From NCBI GenBank assembly GCA_009691705.1, contig SIAR01000001.1, positions 1-64,000 on the forward strand: a DNA stretch of 64,000 bases, written 5' to 3'. The DNA is from Phycisphaerales bacterium (GTDB lineage Bacteria; Planctomycetota; Phycisphaerae; Phycisphaerales; SM1A02). Below, piece by piece: positions 1 to 10,062 of the stretch; the stretch's first letter is position 1; the number at the start of each line of letters is the position of its first letter. A program made the position numbers and the translations under genes. The notes below the pieces were generated by a model. It did no database searches. It worked only from the letters and a program-made list of their open reading frames with translations, and had not been told where the DNA came from.

Positions 1-200
1 AGTTCGCGTCCCATCTGACTCTGCCAAGAGTCGAGCGCTTGATCGAGCATTTTGAACGTGTTCTCCATCGTGCGCCGATCATTCGACGCCAGCACCGAAC
101 TCGATACAGCAAGCGCCAGACCCATGAGAATCAGGATGATGCCGATCACGATCACCAACTCCAGCAGCGTGAATGCGCGGCGACGCGTCGTGCGCTTCAC
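1..200 (-). CDS. Type IV pilin / type II secretion pseudopilin, partial (C-terminus runs off the left edge)
   Basis: Reading the minus strand from GTG at 200 gives VKRTTRRRAFTLLELVIVIGIILILMGLALAVSSSVLASNDRRTMENTFKMLDQALDSWQSQMGRE, a classic N-terminal prepilin methylation motif and helix. It overlaps the stop of the upstream gene. Confidence 0.85.
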   Translation of the reverse strand, partial: MKRTTRRRAFTLLELVIVIGIILILMGLALAVSSSVLASNDRRTMENTFKMLDQALDSWQSQMGRE

Positions 201-1246
201 TTGCCTACCTCCACAACGTTGTCAGCGTTGAATCCAGATTCATCGACCCGGCGGTCAAAATCGGCGCTTCGATCGGGCCCCATCGACATCAGCGCAAAGT
301 CGGCCCCCTGCAACGCGCGCGAGGTGGTCGTGTCGTTGTTGCCATCGGCTAATCCGTCGACTTCGGTTCCCGCTGCGAAGGACTGCGGGCGAAGCGCGAA
401 CACGTCAGAGAGATCCCATCCCATACCCGCTCCGCCTGCCCCACCAGTACTTCGACCAGCCGTCAGACGGGGATCGCCATTGGAATATCCGCGGCGGTAG
501 TAGCGGATGGGCTGCCCCCAATAATCAACGATGCACTTGGGAGCAGTCGGATCCCAGTTGTTGTCTCCAGGACGCGCAACAATTGGTGCGCCGGTCGGAG
601 TCGTGCCAACGATCGCTCCAAAAATGGTGCCTTCTTTCAATTCGAGATATGGACCATAGCTGCGCCCAGAAACGTTGAGTGCAGTCGAAGTGTTCGCGCC
701 TGAAACCTGCGGCAGATTTCGCTGTACAAACGTGCCCAGCGGCTGAGTCGAATTGAGCGGCGTGATGTACGCCCCCCACACGCCGTCCTTGAGCGGACTG
801 CGGATTCCAACCGCTGGCATTTCCTTCGAACCAGCCGTGTTTGCAAGTGGAGTGCCAACGCCGCCGAATCCATCTTCACTGCGTCCACCAGGCCCAGTCA
901 GGTATTCGACGAGTGAGGTGATCGACACATACCGCTGCGCTGCGACCTGTTGCGGAAGAGCTGGCCCGAGCGTCGACTGAGGAATCAATAGATCGCGCAG
1001 GTACCCGGCCGATCCAGGGGGACTGCTTCCCATTGGCGCTGCTCCGAGTATTGGAGGCAGATACCCAAGATCAGCCTTGAACTGCGCGATTGCGTTGGTG
1101 AGCGTGCCCATCAGACTGCGCGTACTCGCAGTCTGAGCCGCCTTTGCCGACGATGAAAGCACAACAACCAACAGTCCCACGAGCAGCACGATCACAGCAA
1201 CGACTGTGAGCAGTTCGACGATCGTGAATGCGCGCCGTCGAATCAT
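197..1246 (-). CDS. Prepilin-type N-terminal cleavage/methylation domain protein (pseudopilin)
   Basis: Translation from MIRRRAFTIVELLTVVAVIVLLVGLLVVVLSSSAKAAQ; the ORF-track start at 1282 is an upstream alternative that would overlap the preceding gene. Internal 'CIVDYWGQPIRYYRRG' and 'DFALMSMGPDRS' are GspG/H-like pseudopilin features. Confidence 0.85.
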   Translation of the reverse strand: MIRRRAFTIVELLTVVAVIVLLVGLLVVVLSSSAKAAQTASTRSLMGTLTNAIAQFKADLGYLPPILGAAPMGSSPPGSAGYLRDLLIPQSTLGPALPQQVAAQRYVSITSLVEYLTGPGGRSEDGFGGVGTPLANTAGSKEMPAVGIRSPLKDGVWGAYITPLNSTQPLGTFVQRNLPQVSGANTSTALNVSGRSYGPYLELKEGTIFGAIVGTTPTGAPIVARPGDNNWDPTAPKCIVDYWGQPIRYYRRGYSNGDPRLTAGRSTGGAGGAGMGWDLSDVFALRPQSFAAGTEVDGLADGNNDTTTSRALQGADFALMSMGPDRSADFDRRVDESGFNADNVVEVGK

Positions 1247-1250
1247 GTGC

Positions 1251-2540
1251 TTACTTTCCGCCTCCGCCCGAAACGCTCTCAATCATCGCTACGAGTGGCA
1301 AGAAGAGCGCCAACACGATCGTTCCGACGATGCCGCCGAGAATCACCACCATGAACGGCTCGAGCAGCGAGAGCAAACTCGCAACGGCCACGTCGACCTC
1401 TTCTTCGTAGTTGTCTGCGATCTTCATGAGCATCGCGTCGAGATCTCCAGTCTCCTCACCGACGTCGATCATGTTCACGACCAGGGCATCGCACACTTTG
1501 CTATCGCGCAGTGGTTTCGAGAAAGACTCTCCCTCGCGCACCGAATCGTGCACCTTGGTAAGCGCCTTCTCGAAGACATAGTTTCCAGATGTGTCGCGCG
1601 TGATCAGAATGGCCTCAAGAATCGGCACACCAGCGGCAACGAGCGTGCCGAGCGTTCGCGTGAATCGCGCGATCGCCGTCTTCTTGATGAGCACCCCGAT
1701 GACTGGAATCTTCGTGCGAATCACGTCGGTCGCCGCTCGCCCAAACGACGTCTTGCGAATGAGTTTCATTCCGAAGAAGACGATGAACGGCGAGCACATC
1801 ACCCAGATCGCGCCTGGAACTTTTTGGCCAGGGTTCTGTCCCGCCACCCACTTGCTGGCGTCGATCAACCACACGGTAAGTGCGGGAAGCGCGACGTCAA
1901 AGTCGTTAAAGATTTCTTGAAACTTCGGAATCACGAAGTACATGATTCCAGTCACGATCGCGACGGCGATCGAGATCACCACCGCGGGATAAATCATTGC
2001 ACCGATGATGCGGCGCTTGAGTCGCTGCCCCTTCTCCATAAACTCGGCTAGTCGTTGCATGATGACGTCGAGCACTCCACCGATCTCGCCCGCGGCGACC
2101 ATCTTCACGTAGAGAGTCTCGAAGACTTTTGGGTGCTGCGCGAAGGCATCTGAGAGGGTCGATCCACCGCTCACCGACTCACACACTTCGCCCAGCACGG
2201 TCTTCAGCTTTCCTGGCTTCTGCTGGTCTTCAAGAATCTGCAGCGATCGCAGCAGTGGCAAACCTGCATCCTGCAACGTCGACATCTGGCGAGTGAAGGT
2301 GGTCAGCATCTTTGTGCTAACACCACCGAACGAGAGCGACAATCCATTCTTCTTTTTCTTCTTGTCGAGATTCTTGGCCCCCTTCTTCTTCTCGCCGCCC
2401 TTGCGTTGCTCGAGCACCGACGTCGGAAAGAGCCCCTGCGACTTGATCTTTTGCACCGCTGCTTCGCCACTCACCGCCTCAATCGTGCCCTTCTGGGTCG
2501 ATCCTGCGGAGTTGGCTGCGACATAGGAGAATGTTGGCAT
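1251..2540 (-). CDS. Type II secretion / type IV pilus inner-membrane platform protein (GspF/PilC family)
   Basis: MPTFSYVAANSAGSTQKGTIEA..., 'TFTRQMSTLQDAGLPLLRSLQILEDQ', 'VAAGVPILEAILITRDTSGN', and C-terminal 'LLSLLEPFMVVILGGIVGTIVLALFLPL' are typical GspF motifs. Confidence 0.95.
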   Translation of the reverse strand: MPTFSYVAANSAGSTQKGTIEAVSGEAAVQKIKSQGLFPTSVLEQRKGGEKKKGAKNLDKKKKKNGLSLSFGGVSTKMLTTFTRQMSTLQDAGLPLLRSLQILEDQQKPGKLKTVLGEVCESVSGGSTLSDAFAQHPKVFETLYVKMVAAGEIGGVLDVIMQRLAEFMEKGQRLKRRIIGAMIYPAVVISIAVAIVTGIMYFVIPKFQEIFNDFDVALPALTVWLIDASKWVAGQNPGQKVPGAIWVMCSPFIVFFGMKLIRKTSFGRAATDVIRTKIPVIGVLIKKTAIARFTRTLGTLVAAGVPILEAILITRDTSGNYVFEKALTKVHDSVREGESFSKPLRDSKVCDALVVNMIDVGEETGDLDAMLMKIADNYEEEVDVAVASLLSLLEPFMVVILGGIVGTIVLALFLPLVAMIESVSGGGGK

Positions 2541-2555
2541 GACTGTGCTTTCCTC

Positions 2556-4319
2556 TTACTCAGAGATCGTCTCTCGAACCACTTCATCAATTGTTGTTTG
2601 ACCCTCGAACAACGCGAGCAATCCTGATTCACGCAGGGTGCGCATTCCACGCTTGCGCGACTCGACCTGCAGAACCGACGTTGAAGCCTGCTGCATGATT
2701 AGTTCGCGCAGTTCATCGTCGAGCAGCATGATTTCGAAGAGTGCCATTCGACCCATGTAACCCGTACCGGTGCACGCGGTGCATCCGCGGCCACGGTAGA
2801 GGGTGCGTCCCTGAACGTCGCTCATCCGCAAATTGAGTTCCATCAGATGCTCTTCGGAGGGAACGAACTCTTCTTTGCACTTTGTGCAGATCTTGCGCAC
2901 GAGCCGCTGCGCGACAACGGCTTCGATTGTCGCGGTCAAGAGGAATGATTCGACTCCAAGATCGAGCAGTCGCAAGATCGTGCTCGGCGCATCATTCGTA
3001 TGCAACGTCGCAAACACCAAGTGGCCGGTGAGGCTCGCTTGAATCGCAATCTGAGCGGTTTCGAGATCTCGAATCTCACCCACGAGAATGATGTCGGGGT
3101 CTTGTCGCAAGAACGAGCGCAGCAACTTGGCAAAGGTCAACTCTTGGTCAATGTTCACCTGGCACTGCATCATCCCGTCGATGTCGTACTCGACTGGATC
3201 TTCCGCAGTAAGAATCTTCGTGTCGATCTGGTTCAATTCTCGCAGGGCTGCATACAGCGTCGTCGTCTTTCCCGAACCTGTGGGACCAGTGACGAGCACG
3301 ATGCCGTTTGGTTTGTTGATGATGAGCCGCATCTTCGCGAGTTCATCTTCGCGCAAGCCGATGAGATCAAGATCAAGCTGCACGGCCGAACGATCGAGAA
3401 TACGAAGCACCACAGACTCGCCGTACATCGTCGGTAAGACTGCCACACGCAAGTCAATTGGTTGGTCTGAAATACCGGCGTAACTGATACGTCCGTCTTG
3501 TGGCAAGCGCCGTTCGGCGATGTTCAACTTTGCGAGAATCTTGACGCGGCTCACGATCGCCATTGAGATCTTCTGATCGGGAGGCGTCATTTCGTACAAC
3601 ACGCCGTCTACGCGGTAACGCACAATGAACTTGCCTTCAAACGGCTCAAGGTGAATGTCAGATGCACGATTTTCGATAGCTTGCAGCAACATGCTGTTTA
3701 CGAGTTTGACGACGGCATTGTCGCTTGCTGCGTCTTGCAAACTTCCCACGTCAATTGAATCCCCTCGCCCTTCGAGGTTCTTCACGGCGTCAGACCGCGC
3801 GACCTCGGCGAACAACTCGCTTGCATCGACGGCGCGCGAGTACTCGCGCTTGATCAGAGCATCGATCTCGCTCGCGGGCGCGATGACTACTTCGACCGTG
3901 TAGCCCGGATAGACGTTCAGTTTCAGATTGTCGATCGCCTGAAAGTTTCTCTCCGACGCCAATGCGACTGTGACTGTCTTGGCGTTCGAGTCACGGGCAA
4001 TCGGAACAACGTGCATCACCCGCGCCGTTTTGGGCGTCATCGAGTGCAAGACCTCAGGGGCAATCTTGAGCGACAGAATGCTCTGAAACCGGTAGCCCTT
4101 CTGTCCAGCGAGCGCAATGCAAAGGTCTTGGGCAGAAATGAGGCTCATCTCTATGAGAAGTTCCCCGATCTTCATTTTGGCCTTTTGGGGATCGCTCGCC
4201 CTAAGTTCGATCGCCGCGTGCACCTGTTCGCGGGTGATTTTCCCCATTTTGGTCAAGACTCGACCGAGCTTTCGGCCTTTCATCTCGGATGGGTTGAGCT
4301 CAATCATTGCGTTGCTCAT
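2556..4319 (-). CDS. GspE/PilB-family assembly ATPase
   Basis: N-terminal MshEN-like domain; Walker A 'VTGPTGSGKTTTLYAAL'; 'ILTAEDPVEYDIDGMMQCQVN'; 'LRSFLRQDPDIILVGEIRDLETAQIAIQASLTGHLVFATLHTND'; CxxC zinc motif 'CTKCKEEF...CTACTGTGYMGR'. Confidence 0.96.
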   Translation of the reverse strand: MSNAMIELNPSEMKGRKLGRVLTKMGKITREQVHAAIELRASDPQKAKMKIGELLIEMSLISAQDLCIALAGQKGYRFQSILSLKIAPEVLHSMTPKTARVMHVVPIARDSNAKTVTVALASERNFQAIDNLKLNVYPGYTVEVVIAPASEIDALIKREYSRAVDASELFAEVARSDAVKNLEGRGDSIDVGSLQDAASDNAVVKLVNSMLLQAIENRASDIHLEPFEGKFIVRYRVDGVLYEMTPPDQKISMAIVSRVKILAKLNIAERRLPQDGRISYAGISDQPIDLRVAVLPTMYGESVVLRILDRSAVQLDLDLIGLREDELAKMRLIINKPNGIVLVTGPTGSGKTTTLYAALRELNQIDTKILTAEDPVEYDIDGMMQCQVNIDQELTFAKLLRSFLRQDPDIILVGEIRDLETAQIAIQASLTGHLVFATLHTNDAPSTILRLLDLGVESFLLTATIEAVVAQRLVRKICTKCKEEFVPSEEHLMELNLRMSDVQGRTLYRGRGCTACTGTGYMGRMALFEIMLLDDELRELIMQQASTSVLQVESRKRGMRTLRESGLLALFEGQTTIDEVVRETISE

Positions 4320-4463
4320 AGAAAAATCGCTTCCGACGATATACGACCGATCGAGACTTCTACCTCGTCAAAATCGAAAGAATCGCGCTTTTGATCTGAC
4401 ACCTGGTATTCAAGCGCCTTTTTACCACGCAGATTAGGGAGCGGTGTGAGAAAATTTGACCAT

Positions 4464-5618
4464 TCAACCGCCCTTTATGTCCTCTTCGTCCCATTCAGGA
4501 CGTCCGATTTTTCCACCAGAACGGTGCACCTTGTCTCGAAGAGAGGCGGCGTCTTTCGCCTTATCAACCATTTCCTCTGCGTCGATTCGACCCTCTGAAT
4601 ACAGCCTCCAAAGATGGTCATCGAGCAACTGCATTCCGAACTTCTTGCCGGTTTGGATCGCTGAGTCGATGCGAAATGTCTTGTTCTCACGAATCAGGTT
4701 CGCGATTGCGGGAGTCACCATCAAGAATTCGTACGCGGCGAGTCGTCCCGGCTTGTCATTCCTAACAAGCAACACTTGGCTCAACACGGCAATCAGACTG
4801 ACTGAAAGCTGCACTCGAATCTGCTCTTGCTGATTTGTCGGAAAGGCGTCGATGATGCGGTTGATCGTTCCTGCTGCGCCAGTCGTGTGCAGAGTTCCAA
4901 AGACCAAGTGCCCGGTTTCAGCCGCGCGAATCGCTGCTTCAATCGTCTCGAGATCGCGCATTTCACCGACGAGAATGACGTCGGGATCTTGGCGTAGAAC
5001 GCGCTTGAGCGCTTCAGTAAATGATGGGACATCGTCTCCGACTTCACGCTGATTCACGATCGATTTCTTGTGATAGTGATAGAACTCAATGGGGTCTTCG
5101 ACGGTCACAATGTGCCGCTCGAAGCTCTGGTTGATGTAATCGATCATCGTCGCAAGCGAGGTCGACTTTCCGCTTCCGGTGGGACCCGTCACCAGCATCA
5201 ACCCTCGGGGACGCCGCAAGAGATCGAGGCAGATGTCAGGCAATCCAATCTCAGCGAAGGTCATGAGTCGATTGGGAATCTGCCGCATCACAAGCGCGAC
5301 AGCGCCGCGTTGTTTGAAGATGGAACACCGGAATCGCGCCGCCGTACCGAAAGCGATTCCGAAGTCTGATCCCCCGTTCTCTTGCAAGTCTTGCTGGTTC
5401 TTCTCGGGTGCGATCTGCTTCATCAGCGACATCGTGTCTTCTGCCGCAAGCACCTTGGTTGCGAGCGATCGCAGGCGTCCATTGAGACGAAGCGTCGGCG
5501 GACGCCCAACCGTCACGTGCAAATCAGATGCCCCCTGCCGTATGACCGTATCGAGCAAACGATCCATCTGCATCGAACTCGCTTCGACTCGTTGACTTGG
5601 TGTTTCTGCGCCTGACAT
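4464..5618 (-). CDS. pilT: Type IV pilus twitching motility ATPase PilT
   Basis: 'RLLDTVIRQGASDLHVTVGRPPTLRLNGRL', 'VTGPTGSGKSTSLATMIDYINQ', 'VLRQDPDVILVGEMRDLETIEAAIRAAETGHLVFGTLHTTGAAGTINRIIDAFP'. ORF track extends to 5657; start chosen at MSGAETP. Confidence 0.94.
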   Translation of the reverse strand: MSGAETPSQRVEASSMQMDRLLDTVIRQGASDLHVTVGRPPTLRLNGRLRSLATKVLAAEDTMSLMKQIAPEKNQQDLQENGGSDFGIAFGTAARFRCSIFKQRGAVALVMRQIPNRLMTFAEIGLPDICLDLLRRPRGLMLVTGPTGSGKSTSLATMIDYINQSFERHIVTVEDPIEFYHYHKKSIVNQREVGDDVPSFTEALKRVLRQDPDVILVGEMRDLETIEAAIRAAETGHLVFGTLHTTGAAGTINRIIDAFPTNQQEQIRVQLSVSLIAVLSQVLLVRNDKPGRLAAYEFLMVTPAIANLIRENKTFRIDSAIQTGKKFGMQLLDDHLWRLYSEGRIDAEEMVDKAKDAASLRDKVHRSGGKIGRPEWDEEDIKGG

Positions 5619-5662
5619 TGAAACGGACTCCTTCAGTCGTTGTGTACCGAGCCCCAAACTGA

Positions 5663-7510
5663 TCAGACCGATATCTCTGCCTGAGCGAACGTCGCCACCT
5701 CTTGCGCGGTTGTCATACCGTTGAGCACCTTGATTTTGCCATCACCCAGAAGCGTTCGCATACCACTGCGCACCGCTGCTCCTCGCAGTTTCGAAACCGT
5801 TGATCGCTGAAATGCTAGGTCGCGAATCTCGGCATTCATAACCATCATCTCGTACACGCCGCGGCGACCGCGATAACCAACGTTATCGCACTTCGCACAA
5901 CCAACGCCCTTCATGATGTTGCCGTTGGCGATCTCGGCAGCGGTGATTCCGGCGATACGCATCCAATGTGGGTCCGGGGAATCATCGCGCACTTTGCACT
6001 CTGGGCAAAGAATTCTCGCGAGTCGTTGCGCGAGCACTGCCTGAATCGAACTCGCCACAAGGAATGGCTTAACACCCATGTCTATCAATCGCGTGATCGC
6101 GCTGGGAGCATCATTCGTGTGCAACGTTGAGAAGACCAAGTGACCGGTGAGCGCCGCCTGAATTGCGATGTCGGCAACTTCACGGTCTCGAATTTCGCCC
6201 ACGAGAATAATGTTGGGGGCTTGTCGCAACATCGACTTCAAGATGACCGGAAAGGTCAGACCAATCTTCTCTCGCACCTGCACTTGGTTGATTCCTTCGA
6301 ATGAAAACTCGACTGGATCTTCGGCGGTGATGATCTTCCGGTCGGGTCGGTTGAGATCGTTGAGTGCCGAATACAACGTCGTCGTTTTTCCAGAGCCGGT
6401 GGGACCGGTCACCAAGAAAATTCCATTGGGACGGCGGATGATCTTGTTGAAGGTGTCGAGTGTGTCCTGCTGAAGTCCGAGATTGAGCAAGCCAATTCGC
6501 GCCGATTCTGGCCGCAAAATTCGCAAGACGATGCTCTCGCCCCAGTACGCCGGGCACGCACTCACCCGAAAGTCGATCGCCGACCCATCCACCACGAACT
6601 TGATGCGACCGTCTTGAGGAACACGCCGTTCGGCGATGTTGACTCCCGCCATCAGCTTGATCTTGGCCAAGATAGAACTCTGAAGTTTTTTGTCTATGCG
6701 CTCCACCTCGAGGCACGAACCGTCAATTCGATACCGCACCCGCACGGCGTCTTTCAACGGCTCAATATGGATGTCGCTTGCGCGATGCTGCACGGCATCG
6801 ATGATGAGTCGATCAACGACCTTGGTCGCCGCTCCGACCTCCGCGGCCGATGCCTGCTTTGTGGCGTCCTTACCATCGCCATCAAGCGAGGCGGTACTGC
6901 GATCCACGCTTTTGTCTTGGCTTGAGTCTCGGCTTGAGTCCCGCGTCTTATCGGTGGTGACGTTCACCGATGCGGTGATCACACTCTTTCGATTGAGAAG
7001 GCTCGGCGCTTCTCGCTCGCCCTCCACAAATCGACGAATCTGGCCGCGCGCGGCAATCAACGTCACAAACGTGCAACTCAGGCGAAACTGCAGTGACGAG
7101 AGTGCGTCGAGATCCATCGGATCATGCACCAGAATTTTCATCGAGTTGCCGGACTTCTCATCGAGCGGAAGAATCAGAAACTTCTTGATGATGTCTTCGG
7201 TGAGCAACTTTCGGTTGATTCGATTCGCCCCCTCCGGTCGATCGAGATTGACGAATTCCATCCCGAATTGTCTGCCAAGCGCCCGCGCGACATCCTCTTC
7301 GCTACATGCCTGCATCTCAACCAAAACTTCGCCAGTTCGCTTGCGAGAGTTCTTTGCAGTTGCGACCGCTTGCTCGACTTGCTCGGGCTTGGTGACCCCA
7401 GCTTCGACTAGAAGTTCACCGATCTTTTTACGTTCCTTACGAGCCACTCGATACTCCGTTTGTTGAACAACCTGAAGAGGCGAAATAGTAGCAAGGTGCC
7501 GTCCATCCAA
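5663..7510 (-). CDS. GspE/PilB-family assembly ATPase (second paralog)
   Basis: MshEN-like N-terminus 'KKIGELLVEAGVTKPEQVEQAVA'; Walker A 'VTGPTGSGKTTTLYSAL'; 'APNIILVGEIRDREVADIAIQAALTGHLVFSTLHTNDAPSAITRLIDMG'; CxxC 'CPECKVRD...CAKCDNVGYRGR'. Confidence 0.95.
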   Translation of the reverse strand: MDGRHLATISPLQVVQQTEYRVARKERKKIGELLVEAGVTKPEQVEQAVATAKNSRKRTGEVLVEMQACSEEDVARALGRQFGMEFVNLDRPEGANRINRKLLTEDIIKKFLILPLDEKSGNSMKILVHDPMDLDALSSLQFRLSCTFVTLIAARGQIRRFVEGEREAPSLLNRKSVITASVNVTTDKTRDSSRDSSQDKSVDRSTASLDGDGKDATKQASAAEVGAATKVVDRLIIDAVQHRASDIHIEPLKDAVRVRYRIDGSCLEVERIDKKLQSSILAKIKLMAGVNIAERRVPQDGRIKFVVDGSAIDFRVSACPAYWGESIVLRILRPESARIGLLNLGLQQDTLDTFNKIIRRPNGIFLVTGPTGSGKTTTLYSALNDLNRPDRKIITAEDPVEFSFEGINQVQVREKIGLTFPVILKSMLRQAPNIILVGEIRDREVADIAIQAALTGHLVFSTLHTNDAPSAITRLIDMGVKPFLVASSIQAVLAQRLARILCPECKVRDDSPDPHWMRIAGITAAEIANGNIMKGVGCAKCDNVGYRGRRGVYEMMVMNAEIRDLAFQRSTVSKLRGAAVRSGMRTLLGDGKIKVLNGMTTAQEVATFAQAEISV

Positions 7511-7593
7511 TCACAATTCGGCCCGAGCATCTGCTAACTTCGCTGATCTAGGTACACAACGCATCGAACCAACCACTGAAAGGTGCTCTAGCC

Positions 7594-8631
7594 ATGCAAC
7601 TCGCAATGATCGGACTCGGACGAATGGGGGCGAATATGACGATTCGACTTCTCAATGCTGGTCATCAAGTCGTGGTCTTTGATCGCAACAAAGATGCAAT
7701 GGCAGAACTCGTCAAGCATGGCGCATCTTCTGCGACGTCTCTCGCCGACCTCGCCGCAAAACTCTCGGCACCCCGCAACATTTGGCTCATGATTCCCGCC
7801 GCTTACGTCGACGGCACAATCACCGATCTCACCCCCCTACTAAAGAGCGACGACACGGTCATCGATGGCGGAAACAGCTATTACAAGGATGATTTGCGCC
7901 GGTCAAAGGCGTTGGGCGCGCTTGGCATTCACTATGTCGATTGCGGCACCTCTGGCGGAGTTTGGGGACTCGAGCGCGGCTACTCGCTCATGATCGGCGG
8001 CGACCTGAAAGCTGTGCAGCGACTCGATCCGATCTTCTCGACGCTGGCTCCTGGCAAAGCGGCCGCACCGCCGACGCCAGGACGCACGTCAACCAGCACC
8101 GCTGATCAGGGATACCTGCATTGCGGTCCCTCAGGCGCTGGTCACTTCGTCAAGATGGTTCACAACGGCATTGAATATGGAATGATGGCTTCATTTGCCG
8201 AGGGTCTCAACGTGCTGCGCCATGCGAATGCCGGAATGCATGCGCAGGTCATTGACGCTGAAACAACCCCGCTGCGCGATCCGTCCGAGTTCATGTACGA
8301 ATTCAATCTCGCCGAGGTCACCGAAGTCTGGCGCCGTGGAAGCGTCGTTGCGTCGTGGCTGCTCGACCTCACCGCACAAGCGTTCGCGAGCGACACCGAA
8401 CTCAAAACCTACGCGGGACGTGTCTCCGACTCTGGCGAAGGACGCTGGACCGTGCTCGCCGCGATCGAAGAGGGGGTTCCAGTGCATGTTCTCAGCGCAG
8501 CTTTGATGGATCGCTTCGAAAGCCGTGGACAGTCTGACTTTGCCAACAAGGTTCTCTCGGCAATGCGCATGGGCTTTGGCGGTCACCTCGAAAAGCCCGC
8601 AGACAACAAATCTGCAAAGCACAACGGATAA
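7594..8631 (+). CDS. gnd: 6-phosphogluconate dehydrogenase, decarboxylating (short, YqeC-like form)
   Basis: [32 protein letters not shown]; '[23 protein letters not shown]'; '[26 protein letters not shown]'. Confidence 0.93.
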   Translation: MQLAMIGLGRMGANMTIRLLNAGHQVVVFDRNKDAMAELVKHGASSATSLADLAAKLSAPRNIWLMIPAAYVDGTITDLTPLLKSDDTVIDGGNSYYKDDLRRSKALGALGIHYVDCGTSGGVWGLERGYSLMIGGDLKAVQRLDPIFSTLAPGKAAAPPTPGRTSTSTADQGYLHCGPSGAGHFVKMVHNGIEYGMMASFAEGLNVLRHANAGMHAQVIDAETTPLRDPSEFMYEFNLAEVTEVWRRGSVVASWLLDLTAQAFASDTELKTYAGRVSDSGEGRWTVLAAIEEGVPVHVLSAALMDRFESRGQSDFANKVLSAMRMGFGGHLEKPADNKSAKHNG

Positions 8632-8636
8632 CCGAA

Positions 8637-10025
8637 ATGGCAAGTCACATTCAAGCCGATGCCATGGTGTTCTTCGGCGCAACTGGCGACCTCGCGCACA
8701 AGAAGACCTTCGCGGCACTTCAGGCTCTGGTTCGCCGCGGCGTGTTGCAGGTTCCGATCATCGCTGTTGCCAAGAGTGGCATGACACTTGATCAGCTAAA
8801 GGCACGGGCACGGGATGGCATCGAGAAGTTCGGTGGTGGTGTCGATGAAAAGGCATTCAAGACGATGTGCGGATTGCTGAGATACGTCGATGGCGACTAC
8901 GCAGATCCCCAGACTTTCGCAAATGTGCGCAAGGAACTCGGTGCGAGCGCCTGCCCCCTGCACTATCTCGCCATCCCTCCAGTGCTCTTTGGACCAGTCT
9001 CGTCACACTTGGGCACATCTGGCTGCGCCGCGGGGGCGCGGGTCGTTGTCGAAAAGCCATTCGGCCGCAATCGGAAGACTGCGACTGAATTGAATCAACT
9101 GCTGCACGCCGTCTTCGATGAATCTGCAATCTTTCGAATCGACCACTATCTCGGCAAAGAAGCCGTGCAAAACACGCTGTATTTCCGCTTTGCAAACACG
9201 ATTCTTGAACCGCTGTGGAATCGCACGCATGTGCGCCAGATTCAAATCACCATGGCAGAATCGTTCGGAGTCGAGGGACGCGGCAGTTTTTACGACGAAA
9301 CTGGCACGCTTCGGGATGTGATCCAGAACCACCTCATGCAAGTCCTCGGCTTTCTCTGCATGGAAGCTCCCAATTGGGATGACACCGAGCGCACCCGCGA
9401 CGAACAGGTCAAACTCTTTCGTGCCATCCGCACGTTGCAACCCACCGACATCGTGCGTGGACAGTTTCGTGGGTACCTGCAGGAGCCTGGAGTGCATCCA
9501 GAGTCGACCACAGAAACGTACGCGGCGATTCGCTTGCAGATAGATAACTGGCGTTGGTCCGGCGTTCCGATTTACTTGCGCGCCGGAAAACACATGCCCC
9601 TCTCAGCGACCGAGGTACGGGTCGAGTTTCATCGTCCGCCACCGGTGGTGTTTCACGAACCGTTTCCGCCGAGCCACAACTTCCTGCGCTTGCAAATCAA
9701 CCCGCGCATCGAGATCGGCATTAACGCGCAGGTCAAAGTGGATGGCGAGCGAATGATTGGCGAGCAAGTTGAACTTCTTGCGATCGATCAGCAGTCCGAC
9801 GAGATGAGTCCCTATGAGCGATTGCTCGGCGACGCACTGCGTGGTGATGGCACGCTCTTCGCGCGTCAAGACAGCGTGGATGAGTGTTGGCGCATCGTCG
9901 ATAACGTGTTGGGTGCCACCGTGCCTGCGTACGAGTACGAACTAGGAACGTGGGGGCCAGAGGCTGCCAATGATTGGCTTCTTCCTCCTGGTGGATGGCA
10001 CTCCCCCAAAGTCTCGCCCAAGTAA
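8637..10025 (+). CDS. zwf: Glucose-6-phosphate 1-dehydrogenase
   Basis: '[28 protein letters not shown]'; active site '[23 protein letters not shown]'; '[24 protein letters not shown]'. Confidence 0.96.
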   Translation: MASHIQADAMVFFGATGDLAHKKTFAALQALVRRGVLQVPIIAVAKSGMTLDQLKARARDGIEKFGGGVDEKAFKTMCGLLRYVDGDYADPQTFANVRKELGASACPLHYLAIPPVLFGPVSSHLGTSGCAAGARVVVEKPFGRNRKTATELNQLLHAVFDESAIFRIDHYLGKEAVQNTLYFRFANTILEPLWNRTHVRQIQITMAESFGVEGRGSFYDETGTLRDVIQNHLMQVLGFLCMEAPNWDDTERTRDEQVKLFRAIRTLQPTDIVRGQFRGYLQEPGVHPESTTETYAAIRLQIDNWRWSGVPIYLRAGKHMPLSATEVRVEFHRPPPVVFHEPFPPSHNFLRLQINPRIEIGINAQVKVDGERMIGEQVELLAIDQQSDEMSPYERLLGDALRGDGTLFARQDSVDECWRIVDNVLGATVPAYEYELGTWGPEAANDWLLPPGGWHSPKVSPK

Positions 10026-10062
10026 CAGCCCAGATAGAAACCCGAACGCTTCGATGGCGGCA

